From assembly GCA_039197065.1 (NCBI GenBank), contig JBCCUL010000036.1:1-64000 (forward strand): a stretch of DNA of 64,000 nucleotides, read 5' to 3'. Position numbers and translations under genes: made by a program. Below, in pieces: positions 51,325 to 60,577 of the stretch (its first letter is position 1; the number at the start of each line of letters is the position of its first letter). This DNA is from JANQPX01 sp039197065 (GTDB lineage Bacteria; Pseudomonadota; Alphaproteobacteria; Geminicoccales; Geminicoccaceae). Below the pieces are notes generated by a model. The model searched no databases and was not told the DNA's origin. It was given only the letters and a program-made list of their open reading frames with translations.

Positions 51325-52497
51325 TCAATCTTTTGCGAGGCTGAGGATCGTGGCGGCCACGGCCTGGGCGCGCGGCACCAGGCTATTGAGATGAACAGCT
51401 TCGTCAAGCTGATGTCCCTTCTCACCGATCGGGCCGACGCCGCAAAGCGTTGGTATGCCGAGCGCCGAGGTGAAGCCACTGTCGGCGCCGCCGCCGCTGT
51501 ATTCTTCGCCGACATCGATGCCGAGATCCGCCGAGGCGGCCACATAGCGTTCGAAAAGCGCCCGATTGGCGTCCGTCGGCTCCAGCGGCGGAAAGACGAT
51601 CGGCTTGTTGATGTCGGCATGGGTCCCCTCGACGTCCATGTGCTCGACGATCGCTTGCACGGCGGCTTCGATCGACGGCATGTCGGGCAGGGATCGAAAA
51701 CGAATGTCGATGCTCGCCTTCGCAAAAGGCGGCACGGTGTTTGCGGACTGCCCGCCTTCGATCAGCCCGACATTCACGGTCCGGCCGCTCTCATAGTCGG
51801 TCATCGCGTGGAGCGCCTCGATCTTCCGGCAAAGGGCGAGTATCGCGCTTTTGCCCTTTTGGTGAGACACCCCGGAATGAGCGGCGACACCACGAACCTC
51901 GAGCGTGGAGAACCAGGCTCCCTTGCGCGCCGTGACGACATTGCCGCTGACGCGCCCGGGCTCGCTGTTGAAGACGGCGGATGCCCCTCTCGCCATCGCT
52001 TCGATCACGGTTCTGGAACTTGGCGAGCCGATCTCCTCATCCGAGGTGAAAAGGAGCCGGATGGGACGATCATGCCCACCGAAGCGATGAAATGCCTCAG
52101 CGATGAAGCAGTTCATCACCAGGCCGCATTTCATGTCGGCGACGCCCGGGCCGAAGCCCTTGTCTCCCTCGGTCCGAAATGGCCGCTTGGCAGCCTCGCC
52201 TTTGGAGAAGACCGTGTCCCGATGACCCATCAGGAGGATGTGTCCCTGCCCGTCCTCGGCGCCATCGGCATCGACGCTCGCCGTCAGACAGAAACCGGCA
52301 TTCGGCCTCGGGATCACATCGGTGGCTATCCCGCGCTCGTCGAGATGCGCCTTGATGGCATCGCCAACCGCATCCACACCGGCGTGATCGTAGGAGCCGG
52401 AGTCGATATTGACGATGGATGCCAAAAGATCGGTCATTGCCTGACGCTGCTCATCGAGCCAGGCGATCACATCGGCATGAGCGCTCGAGGGCGCCAT
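51325..52497 (-). CDS. M20 family metallopeptidase (glutamate carboxypeptidase-like)
   Basis: 390 residues. Metal-binding motifs are GHRDTVF, GVADMKCGLVM (bridging Asp), FTSDEEIGSPSS (catalytic Glu) and a late GEKGHQLDE histidine. The dimerisation domain lies at about 190-300. Closest in style to carboxypeptidase G2, which removes C-terminal glutamate from folate-like compounds. No signal peptide. It is divergent from an MFS transporter gene that may import the substrate. Confidence 0.9.
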   Translation of the reverse strand: MAPSSAHADVIAWLDEQRQAMTDLLASIVNIDSGSYDHAGVDAVGDAIKAHLDERGIATDVIPRPNAGFCLTASVDADGAEDGQGHILLMGHRDTVFSKGEAAKRPFRTEGDKGFGPGVADMKCGLVMNCFIAEAFHRFGGHDRPIRLLFTSDEEIGSPSSRTVIEAMARGASAVFNSEPGRVSGNVVTARKGAWFSTLEVRGVAAHSGVSHQKGKSAILALCRKIEALHAMTDYESGRTVNVGLIEGGQSANTVPPFAKASIDIRFRSLPDMPSIEAAVQAIVEHMDVEGTHADINKPIVFPPLEPTDANRALFERYVAASADLGIDVGEEYSGGGADSGFTSALGIPTLCGVGPIGEKGHQLDEAVHLNSLVPRAQAVAATILSLAKD

Positions 52498-52696
52498 GGG
52501 CTGTCTCCTTGATGCTGCGCCAAAGGCGGCGTGGCCCCTGGCTTATCAAATGGTAAGGTCTTGTGAAACAGGCCAACCAGGCGCCGGTTGTCCAGGCCAC
52601 CAATCGACCCAAGCTTATATCCAGGTCCGCGGTCATTTCGCCGCACTGCCCTCCTCCGAAGGTTCCCGATAGCGTGCCTGCCGAAGGAGATCGAGA

Positions 52697-53986
52697 TTGC
52701 CCAAATTCTCACGTCAACAGCTAGCGTATAGCATCAACCAAAGATTTTTCTACGGCTGGATCATGGTGATCGTCGGCATGGCCGGCTATTTCGCAAGCGG
52801 GCCCGGCCAGTCCCACATCTTCAGCGTCTTCATCCTGCCGCTTTCCAACGACCTCGGCCTGGATCAGACGGAGATTTCATCGGCCTACGCGCTGGCGACG
52901 CTGGCCGCCGCCTTCGGTCTTCCTTATGTCGGGCGGCTGATCGACCGCTACGGCATGCGTCTCGTGGCGCTGATCGCCGGCGCGCTGCTCGGTCTCGCCG
53001 CGATCGCGTTCGGCCAGGTGCAAGGTCTGATCATGCTCGCCTTGCTGTTCGGCGCTCTGCGCTTTTTCGGTCAGGGCACGCTGATGCTGAGCTCATCCAA
53101 CCTGGTGGCCCAGTGGTTCAGCGCCAAGCGAGGCTTCGCCGCGAGCCTCATGGCGCTTGGCTTTTCGGCAAGCGTCGCCCTGCACCCGCCGCTCGCCCAG
53201 TGGCTGATCGATCAGGTCGGCTGGCGGGAAGCCTGGTTCTGGCTCGGCATTGCGACCTGGGCCTTCTACCTGCCGCTGGTTTTCTTGCTTGTACAGAACA
53301 AACCCGAAGATCTGGGTCTTACCCCAGACGGCGAGGGCGCGGCCCTCAGCGTTGACAAAAGGTCCGGACAGGTGAGTGGGGCCGAAATCGGCCTTACATC
53401 AGCCGAGGCGCTGCGCCTGCCGGCGTTCTGGATCACGGCCTTATCGCTCGCCAGCTTCTCGATGCTGGTGACAGCGCTTTTCTTCTATCAGGTCTCGATC
53501 TTTCGGACCCAGGGCCTGCCGGAACAGGTCGCGGCGCGCGTCTTCCCGATTTCGGCGATCGCCATGGTCTGCTTCATGCCGATCTTCGGCCGTCTTCTGG
53601 ATCGCCTGCCGACCAAACCGCTGTTCGCAGCGGGCGTCCTCTTGATGAGTGCCTCGATGGTCGCCCTGGTGTTCGTCCAGGATCTCACGACGGCCGTCAT
53701 CTACGCCGTGATCTTCGGCATGAACAACGCCGCGGTGCACGCGCTGATCGGTTATGTCTGGCCGCATTTCTTCGGGCGGAAACATCTGGGCTCGATCCAA
53801 GGGACAGCGGCGACCATCATGGTGGTCGGCGCGTCCATCGGCCCCCTTCCCTTCGGCATAGCTTATGATGCCACCGGCAGCTATCAGGCGACCCTTTTGG
53901 CGCTCGCCCTGCTTCCGGTGCTCTGCGCCATAGCCGTGCTCTTCATGCGGCCGCCGGACCTGCAGAAAGCGGCGCAGGAGCGCTGA
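52697..53986 (+). CDS. MFS transporter (oxalate/formate antiporter-like)
   Basis: 429 residues, twelve membrane segments. TTG 52697 with AAGGAG 7 nt upstream. GWIMVIVGMAGYFASGPGQSH, LIDRYGMRLVALI (motif A) and QGTLMLSSSNLVAQWF are typical of the monocarboxylate/OFA subgroup. A substrate of carboxylate type is likely. It faces away from the M20 peptidase gene. Confidence 0.88.
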   Translation: MPKFSRQQLAYSINQRFFYGWIMVIVGMAGYFASGPGQSHIFSVFILPLSNDLGLDQTEISSAYALATLAAAFGLPYVGRLIDRYGMRLVALIAGALLGLAAIAFGQVQGLIMLALLFGALRFFGQGTLMLSSSNLVAQWFSAKRGFAASLMALGFSASVALHPPLAQWLIDQVGWREAWFWLGIATWAFYLPLVFLLVQNKPEDLGLTPDGEGAALSVDKRSGQVSGAEIGLTSAEALRLPAFWITALSLASFSMLVTALFFYQVSIFRTQGLPEQVAARVFPISAIAMVCFMPIFGRLLDRLPTKPLFAAGVLLMSASMVALVFVQDLTTAVIYAVIFGMNNAAVHALIGYVWPHFFGRKHLGSIQGTAATIMVVGASIGPLPFGIAYDATGSYQATLLALALLPVLCAIAVLFMRPPDLQKAAQER

Positions 53987-54373
53987 TGCGGAGAGATCAA
54001 TCGGTGATGTTTAGAGATCGTTTAGGCACGTTCGGTAGGGTCTTGTATCGGTATATGAAAAGCGCTGAACGTGCTGCCGCTTCAGGGTCCGTTCATCGTT
54101 GATCGATTATGCCCCGGGCGATAGCGGCGATCGGCCCTTGTGATCAGCATCATAGAAAGGATCCGTGCAGCCAGGGTAGCTGTCGTTCCCAGGGTCGCCG
54201 TCATTCAAGACAGGCAGCGCTCTCCCGACGAAGTCTCGCACCGAGATATGATGATCGTTCAAGAGGATTTCGATGAGGTTTTCCCGTTCAACCGCCTTTC
54301 ATCCGGCCGCAGCCAATCTGCGAACGAAGGTGAGCTGGCGTGGCCAGACGTTTGAGCGCGAAACAAAGCCATC
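53987..54373. other. 387-bp region without a supported gene; 18-bp tandem repeat
   Basis: No convincing gene; a 71-codon frame (54140-54355) has no recognisable motif. An imperfect tandem repeat (54171-54188 and 54189-54206, CCAGGGTAGCTGTCGTTC against CCAGGGTCGCCGTCATTC, 15 of 18 identical) stands out. The first part is AT-rich and may hold the promoter of the DUF2339 gene, but no clear -35/-10 pair was found. Confidence 0.45.
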
Positions 54374-57205
54374 ATGACGGACTTTATCTCTTGGATCCTC
54401 CTGGCGCTGGGCCTCGTCTTTGGCCCTTGGGTTCTCATCTTCATTCTTTTCAATCGGATAGGGGCGCTTCGCAAAGAGATCGACGGGCTCAGCCGATCCG
54501 TTCGAGAGCTGGCCGAAGTCGGGGCATTGGTTGACCAGACGACGAAAGCCACGCCACCCGCCGATGACACCGAGGTCACCGCTGCACCTGCAGCAAAAGC
54601 AACCGTTCCAGAGCCAGAGATGCGAGACCGGGCGGAGGCGACAGCCGATGTCCCTAAGGCGGCGCAACTCACCGCCTCGGCAACGGAGGAGGCACCGGCA
54701 ACGTCACCCCGCAGGACCCAAGGCCTGGAGCAGCGCCTGGCCTCCCGCTGGCTGGTCTGGCTCGGCGCGGTTACGGTGGCGCTCGGCAGCGCCTTCCTGA
54801 TCAAGCATTCCTTCGAGTCAGGCTGGCTCAGCCCAGGCATCCGGGTGACGGCCGGCCTTGGGTTCGCAGCGCTCTTGATCACCCTCGGCGAATGGCTTCG
54901 CAGGCAGCCCTTATCCCAGGCGATCGCGTCTATGGAGCCGAACTACGTGCCGCCTGCGCTGACCGGCGGCGGTCTGTTCGCCGCCTTTGCGAGCCTTTAC
55001 GGCGCTGAAGCGCTCTACGGACTGCTGTCGCCTACGATCACCTTCATAGGCCTCGCCGCCATCGCTTTTCTCGGTGTCGGGCTCTCCCTTCTGCAGGGAC
55101 CGTTCATCGCGCTGCTCGGCCTGCTCGGCGGCTTCGTGACGCCGTTCCTGGTGGAGAGTGACGATCCAGCGCTCTGGCCGCTGGTCGCCTATCTGCTGGC
55201 GCTGGTCGGAGCCGGTCTTTTCGTAGTTCGCTATCGCGGATGGCCCTGGCTCGCTTATGCGGTGCTTGCCGGCGCCGTGCTTTGGGCCCTGCCGCTCCTC
55301 GCCTTGCTGCGCAGTGCCGAGATAGGCGAGCCGGTTGCCGCAGCGATCTACCTCATGGCACTCGCAGCACTTTCCATCCTGGTCCTGGATTTCCCTTCCG
55401 CAGCGCCGGACCCGGAGCGACGGAAGGGTCAACGTGACGGCAAGGCCTGGCGATGGCTCGCCGAGATGGACCCGGTCGATCGCTTTCGGGCGCTTGCCGC
55501 CTGTCTGGTGGCGGTTCTGGCCTTCGGACTTGCAAGGGCCGACGGCTATGGACCGGCATCCCTCACCACGCTCTTCATCCTGTCAGCCGGCTATCTGATG
55601 GCTGGCCGCTGGCGTCAGACCTTGACGCCTCTACCGATCGCGGCGCTGGTTATGGTGCTGGCGACGCTTTCCGTCTGGCATATCCCGGACGCATTGTTGC
55701 CCTGGCCGGAACCGCTCTACCACATCGAAGGCGAAGCGTTCGAGAACCTGCAGGGTCCCATCCTGCCGCCGACCATCACGCCCTTCTTGATGATCTCCGC
55801 AGGCTTCGCGGCCGTCTTTGGCATCGGCGGCTTCGTTGGCCTTTTCGGGGCGCGTCTCCCCGGTCTTTGGGCCGGCATCTCGGCAGCGGGACCGCTTTTG
55901 CTTTTATCGGTCGCCTATTGGCGGATCGAAGGCTTTGCGCTGAGCACGCTTTGGGCGTCTGCCGCCCTGGCGCTGGCGGGCCTGGGCGTGGCGGCGGCCG
56001 CCTTCGTCGGGCGCTATCGTCATTTGCCCGGCGCCAATCTGGCGCTTGGCGTCTATGCCGCCGGAACCGTGGGAGCGCTTAGCCTCGCCGGCGTCATGGT
56101 GCTCGAGGAAGCCTGGCTCACCGTCGCCTTGTCGCTGCAACTTCCAGCGCTCGCATGGCTGTCCCGACATCTCGATCTTCCAAGCTTCAGACCGGTGGCG
56201 GCGACCGTCGCCCTGGTGATTCTGATACGCCTCGCATTCAACCCCGATGTGCTGGACTACGCCATCGGTTCGACGCCTGGCTTCAGCTGGGTGCTGTACG
56301 GCTATGGCATCCCAGCTGTCGCCTGCTATGTCGCGGCCCTCTGGTTCCGCGCCGGCGGCGTCGATCGCCTAGTCACCCTCCTGGAGACCAACACGCTCGT
56401 CTTCTCGGTGCTGCTCATCACCCTTCAGATCCGAACACTGGTCGCCGGCAGCATCGCAGCGCCGACCTACGGCCTTTTGGAGCAAAGCCTGCAGTCCATC
56501 GCCTGGTTGATGATCGCGCTTGCCTTGATGTGGACCGGCAACCGCCATCAAGCCGCGCTCAAATCCGGCGGCCTGCCTTCGAAAGGCGATCCGATCCTGA
56601 GCGAGCCTGTCCTCTATTGGGGCTGGCGTATTCTAGTCGGCCTGGGTGCGGCGCAAGTGCTGGCGCTGCAGCTCTTCGTCGACAATCCGCTCTGGTCGCC
56701 GATCGCTGTGGGCCCCTGGCCAATCCTCAATCTCCTGCTGCTGGCCTACGGCATCCCGGCCATCCTCGCCTGCCTGATCGCGCGCGCATGGCCGGACGTT
56801 AAGTACCAAGCGCTGTTTTCGAGGGTGAGTTACGCGATCGGTCTCGTGCTCGCCATGGTCTATCTGTCGCTCGAACTGCGCCATGCCTTTCAGGGGTCCA
56901 GGCTCGATGGGTCGGTGACCAGCAATGCGGAATGGTACGGCTACTCGGCGCTCTGGCTGGTCACCGCAGCCGTGCTGCTCGCTCTTGGCCTTTGGCGCGC
57001 CAACCGAGACCTTCGTCATGCGGCGCTGATCATCGTCTTGATCACCGTCGGCAAGGTCTTCCTGTTCGATGCCGCAGCGCTGACCGGCCTCTTCCGTGTG
57101 GCATCCTTCTTCGGCCTCGGGCTTTGCCTGATCGGTATCGGTTATCTCTATCAGCGCTTCCTGGCATCCCCCTCCCCCGAAGCAAGTGAGCAGATACCGG
57201 CGTGA
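54374..57205 (+). CDS. DUF2339 domain membrane protein
   Basis: 943 residues with roughly 25 membrane segments. One N-terminal helix (SWILLALGLVFGPWVLIFILF) leads into a coiled-coil-like stretch, an Ala/Pro/Glu-rich linker (60-115), then the DUF2339 body starting at LEQRLASRWLVWLGAVTVALGSAFL. Hydrophobic helices continue to the end. The family is widespread and of unknown function; a scaffold or transporter role has been suggested by topology only. The stop overlaps no other gene, but copy g begins 6 bp later. Confidence 0.88.
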   Translation: MTDFISWILLALGLVFGPWVLIFILFNRIGALRKEIDGLSRSVRELAEVGALVDQTTKATPPADDTEVTAAPAAKATVPEPEMRDRAEATADVPKAAQLTASATEEAPATSPRRTQGLEQRLASRWLVWLGAVTVALGSAFLIKHSFESGWLSPGIRVTAGLGFAALLITLGEWLRRQPLSQAIASMEPNYVPPALTGGGLFAAFASLYGAEALYGLLSPTITFIGLAAIAFLGVGLSLLQGPFIALLGLLGGFVTPFLVESDDPALWPLVAYLLALVGAGLFVVRYRGWPWLAYAVLAGAVLWALPLLALLRSAEIGEPVAAAIYLMALAALSILVLDFPSAAPDPERRKGQRDGKAWRWLAEMDPVDRFRALAACLVAVLAFGLARADGYGPASLTTLFILSAGYLMAGRWRQTLTPLPIAALVMVLATLSVWHIPDALLPWPEPLYHIEGEAFENLQGPILPPTITPFLMISAGFAAVFGIGGFVGLFGARLPGLWAGISAAGPLLLLSVAYWRIEGFALSTLWASAALALAGLGVAAAAFVGRYRHLPGANLALGVYAAGTVGALSLAGVMVLEEAWLTVALSLQLPALAWLSRHLDLPSFRPVAATVALVILIRLAFNPDVLDYAIGSTPGFSWVLYGYGIPAVACYVAALWFRAGGVDRLVTLLETNTLVFSVLLITLQIRTLVAGSIAAPTYGLLEQSLQSIAWLMIALALMWTGNRHQAALKSGGLPSKGDPILSEPVLYWGWRILVGLGAAQVLALQLFVDNPLWSPIAVGPWPILNLLLLAYGIPAILACLIARAWPDVKYQALFSRVSYAIGLVLAMVYLSLELRHAFQGSRLDGSVTSNAEWYGYSALWLVTAAVLLALGLWRANRDLRHAALIIVLITVGKVFLFDAAALTGLFRVASFFGLGLCLIGIGYLYQRFLASPSPEASEQIPA

Positions 57206-57211
57206 TCAGAA

Positions 57212-57230
57212 TGATGTGGTCACACCACTA
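57212..57230 (-). repeat. 3'-end palindromic element, copy g
   Basis: Plus-strand TGATGTGGTCACACCACTA, the exact consensus. Its end is the TAG stop of the minus-strand SDR gene; it fills the 22-bp gap to the DUF2339 stop, so little extra sequence can be present. Confidence 0.85.
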
Positions 57231-58031
57231 GGCAAACTTGGCGATCAGGCCGCCATCCACCACCAGATCGTGGGCGTTGACGTAGCCTGCTTCGTCGGAC
57301 GCCAGGAACAGGCAGGCATGGGCCGTGTCCCAGGCGGTGCCCATCTTGCCGGTGGGGCTTTGGGCGTCTCGCTGCTTGATGAGATTGTCGATATCGCCCT
57401 CCTCGCCATAGGCCGCGGTCAGACCTTGATGCACCATCGGCGTGTTCATCAGCCCCGGCGAGACCGAGTTGCAACGAATGCCATCCTTGGCGAATTCGAG
57501 CGCGATGCCGCGGGTAAGAGCGATGACGGCGCCCTTGGTCGCGTAGTAGCTGGCATAGTTGATCCCGGTCCAGCGGTGGGCGGCGACTGATGCGATGTTG
57601 ACGATCGCCCCCCTGCCCTGGCGCTGCATGATCGGCACCACCGCCTTGCACATGAGATAGATGCTCTTCTGGTTGACGTCGGTCACCAGGTCCCAATCCG
57701 CCTCATCGGTCGAGGTGATGCCGCCGGTTCGAACAATGCCGACATTGTTCACGAGAATGTCGATCCGACCGAATTTCTCTTTGACGGCCTCGATCAGCAA
57801 AGCGATCTGCCCGGCATCGGTGACATCTGCCTGATGCGCGATCGCCGCACCGCCCTCCTCCTCGATGAGGCCGACCGTCTCACTCGCCGCCCCCAGATCG
57901 AGATCCACGGCGACCACCTCGGCCCCCTCTCCCGCAAAAAGGATCGAGGTCGCCTTGCCATTGCCCATCCCGGGACCGATCGAGCCGGCGCCGGTAACCA
58001 GAGCAACCTTGCCATCGAGACGCTTCGCCAT
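57228..58031 (-). CDS. Short-chain dehydrogenase/reductase
   Basis: 267 residues from ATG 58031, preceded by GGGGAGGAGA. VTGAGSIGPGMGNGKATSI is a variant of the T-G-x3-G-x-G cofactor loop with extra residues; NNVGIVRTG, ASVAAHRWTGINYASYYATKGAV (S, Y, K catalytic) and DGGLIAKFA follow. Substrate unknown. It is convergent with the DUF2339 gene and divergent from the GH16 gene. Confidence 0.9.
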   Translation of the reverse strand: MAKRLDGKVALVTGAGSIGPGMGNGKATSILFAGEGAEVVAVDLDLGAASETVGLIEEEGGAAIAHQADVTDAGQIALLIEAVKEKFGRIDILVNNVGIVRTGGITSTDEADWDLVTDVNQKSIYLMCKAVVPIMQRQGRGAIVNIASVAAHRWTGINYASYYATKGAVIALTRGIALEFAKDGIRCNSVSPGLMNTPMVHQGLTAAYGEEGDIDNLIKQRDAQSPTGKMGTAWDTAHACLFLASDEAGYVNAHDLVVDGGLIAKFA

Positions 58032-58119
58032 TCTCTCCTCCCCTGGCCTTGGTTCAACCAAGCCGCTATATCTTCGCCTTCACATGCCACTTCCATCAAC
58101 GATAGGACGAAACCGCTCG

Positions 58120-59100
58120 ATGACGATCAGGAATTTCCCAATCGCAGCGCGTCTTCTGGGCTTTACCTTGGTAGCGCTAACGATGCTCGTCGCCAGCAGC
58201 TGCGATGGAGACACGGTCGTCCAGGCCGTGCCTGATTGGGGCGGCGGCGAGCGCTCGCCTTATGTTCCGGATGGCTATGAGCTCACGTTCGAGGATAGCT
58301 TCGATTGGGAGCCAGCACCCGCCGGCTTTCAAAAGATCAGCGAGAGCGGCGGTCTCGTGACCAAACAGAACCAGGCCGACGCGCCTCCTGCCGTCTGGGA
58401 CACCCACTTCGCGGGCTGGGGGGTGCGTCATCTCGAGGGCAATAACGACCAGGCACTCAAAGCGGATGCCGCCTATCGTGGCGAGGGCGGTCCAAGCCTC
58501 AGTGAGCATGGGTTCGAGCTGCACGAGATCACTGAAGACGGCACGCTCAAGCTCTACGCCTACCCCATGCCGGCTGAACTCAGGAGACAGTTCTACAAGT
58601 TCCCCTATCTCGGCGGCATGATTTCCGGCCAGGACCTACACGCCCAGACCTACGGTTACTGGGAAATGCGCGTTCGACTGAACACCGTCTCAGCCGGTCA
58701 CCATTGGGCCTTCTGGCTCATCCCCAACGACAACGCCTGGCCGCCCGAGATCGACTTGCTCGAGGCGGTCGGCTCCAATCCCGAGAACCAGTCGGACGCC
58801 GATTACTTCTTCTTCAATTCCATCCTGACCGATCCCAACACCGACGAGATCACCCGGATTACCCCGCCCCGCGGCAAGAACGCCTGGTACACCATCGGCT
58901 TTCTCTGGACCGAAACCGACATGCGTTGGTTCCTGGATGGCCAGGAAGTCCGCCAGCGTCCGGCGATGGGCGGCGACAAGGCCCTGTATTTCCTGGTCTC
59001 GCCGGAAGTCGGCGGTAAATGGGTCGGGACGCCGACGGCGGAGACGGAATGGCCAGCCGAAGCGGAGATCGACTATATCAGGGTCTATCGCGAAGGATGA
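58120..59100 (+). CDS. GH16 family glycoside hydrolase, probable lipoprotein
   Basis: 326 residues from ATG 58120. An N-terminal signal ends near LVASSC28, a passable lipobox. The catalytic E210-I-D212-L-L-E215 in PPEIDLLEAVG is the GH16 signature; YGYWEMRVRL and HHWAFWLIP shape the jelly-roll. The family cuts beta-1,3 or beta-1,4 glucans and galactans. Exported, so it probably acts on surface or environmental polysaccharide. Followed 80 bp later by a secreted protein of unknown role. Confidence 0.9.
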   Translation: MTIRNFPIAARLLGFTLVALTMLVASSCDGDTVVQAVPDWGGGERSPYVPDGYELTFEDSFDWEPAPAGFQKISESGGLVTKQNQADAPPAVWDTHFAGWGVRHLEGNNDQALKADAAYRGEGGPSLSEHGFELHEITEDGTLKLYAYPMPAELRRQFYKFPYLGGMISGQDLHAQTYGYWEMRVRLNTVSAGHHWAFWLIPNDNAWPPEIDLLEAVGSNPENQSDADYFFFNSILTDPNTDEITRITPPRGKNAWYTIGFLWTETDMRWFLDGQEVRQRPAMGGDKALYFLVSPEVGGKWVGTPTAETEWPAEAEIDYIRVYREG

Positions 59101-59180
59101 GGTCGCGGCCGTCGGGGGAAGACTTGGAAAACAGGCTCTGATATTCACTGGCCACTTGATCTCAAGTCGGAAATAGCTCC

Positions 59181-60347
59181 ATGCATGTCATGCCGTTCCT
59201 GCGCAGGCTATCCGTTGGCTTGGTGTTCGGCGCCCAGCTTCACGCAGGCGCGCTCGCCACACCAGCCGATGTCGCACCCACCGGCTGGGATCGAGCCGCG
59301 AAAGGCGAGAACGTCATTTACCGCGCGCCCGGCAGCAACGAGATGATGATCTTCCGCTATTTCGAGGGGGCGAAAAGCCCTCATGAAATCGCCGAAGCGG
59401 CCAGTGCGGGACTTGCCAAAGCCTGGCAGGGCGACCTGGATGGGGCGATACGCGAGGGCACGGCCGGCATGGCGATCTACGCCTTCGAGATGGGTGGTGG
59501 CGGCCAGACCTTTGTCGGCCGAAGCTACGCTTTCGAAGAGACGCCTGGCCGTTTTTTCGGCCTGGTCCATGTCGCACCTGCTGGCGCTGAAGGCCTCAGT
59601 GCACGCATCGACGAGACCGAGCGCAAAATGGCCGCGCTCGCTGCAGCCGCGCAGAGCGGAGACGCGACGGCAGCGGAGACGGTCGCCAAGGTCGCACCTG
59701 CACCCGAAGCCGCTCCCATCCCGGACGGGTTGGAAGCGATGTTGATGACCTATGCCTATGGCGTCGGTTCGATCAGCGTGAAGACCCATTACCTGTTCGA
59801 CGATGGCCGCGTCTGCAGCTGCACCGAGCTCGCCCCGAACGATGCGGCAGCCTCGCTCGCCAATCGTGATGCTAGCGAGATTGGCGCGTGGCAGGCGGAT
59901 GGTGCTCGCTATCGCGTCAAGAAGCCCGGCAAGGACGAGTGGAAAGTCATCAAGAAGCCGTTGCGCGCCGCGGCTTTGCCCGAGGGCTGGCGCGGCAGCG
60001 GCACCTATCGGACGATCGACAGCTTCGGCGGCGTAACGAGCGGATTTCCGCAATATTTCACAGGCGTCTGGAGCGATTTGACCCTCAGCCCCGACGGCAC
60101 CTTCAGCACCGGCGGCGGCGCTTTGGCGTCGGGCAGCGACATGAACGTCTCGACGACCATGGGGCGCAAAGATGCAGCCGAGACCGGAACCTATCAGATC
60201 GACGGCTTCACCCTGACGCTTCGCTTCGGCGATGGACGCGAGGAGCGAACCTCGATCGCCTGGGACGGCGTCGCCAAGGAGGGCGAGGATCCTTTCGAAA
60301 CCATCTGGATCCGCGGATCGGCGTTCAAGCGCGTCGGCAGCTCGTAA
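59181..60347 (+). CDS. Secreted protein of unknown function, 388 residues
   Basis: A signal peptide (RRLSVGLVFGAQLHAGALA) precedes two parts: residues 30-165 (WDRAAKGENVIYRAPGSNEMM and a repeated GxxFVGRSYAF strand pattern) and residues 185-388, a beta-rich domain ending in GTYQIDGFTLTLRFGDGREER, a motif I have seen in small lipocalin-like domains of alphaproteobacteria. An Ala-rich helix (150-185) joins them. Just two cysteines (CSC), adjacent, which could coordinate metal or form a vicinal disulfide. No function assigned. Confidence 0.7.
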   Translation: MHVMPFLRRLSVGLVFGAQLHAGALATPADVAPTGWDRAAKGENVIYRAPGSNEMMIFRYFEGAKSPHEIAEAASAGLAKAWQGDLDGAIREGTAGMAIYAFEMGGGGQTFVGRSYAFEETPGRFFGLVHVAPAGAEGLSARIDETERKMAALAAAAQSGDATAAETVAKVAPAPEAAPIPDGLEAMLMTYAYGVGSISVKTHYLFDDGRVCSCTELAPNDAAASLANRDASEIGAWQADGARYRVKKPGKDEWKVIKKPLRAAALPEGWRGSGTYRTIDSFGGVTSGFPQYFTGVWSDLTLSPDGTFSTGGGALASGSDMNVSTTMGRKDAAETGTYQIDGFTLTLRFGDGREERTSIAWDGVAKEGEDPFETIWIRGSAFKRVGSS

Positions 60348-60577
60348 CAAGATGGCGGGCGAAAAAGAGAAAGGCGCATTGAAGCCGCCTTTCCGTGATG
60401 GACCGAGGTCGCGGGATCGAGATATCGAGGGATCCGGGTCGATTCATTCCACGCATCGCCAAAACACACTCTTGCCTCGCCTCTGCCAATCAGCGTAGAG
60501 ACCGAACAGAGCCCTTTTTTAACGTCGCCAACGCTCGGCATGCTGCTGACGCTCGGCACGGAGAAATCCCTAAAAAC

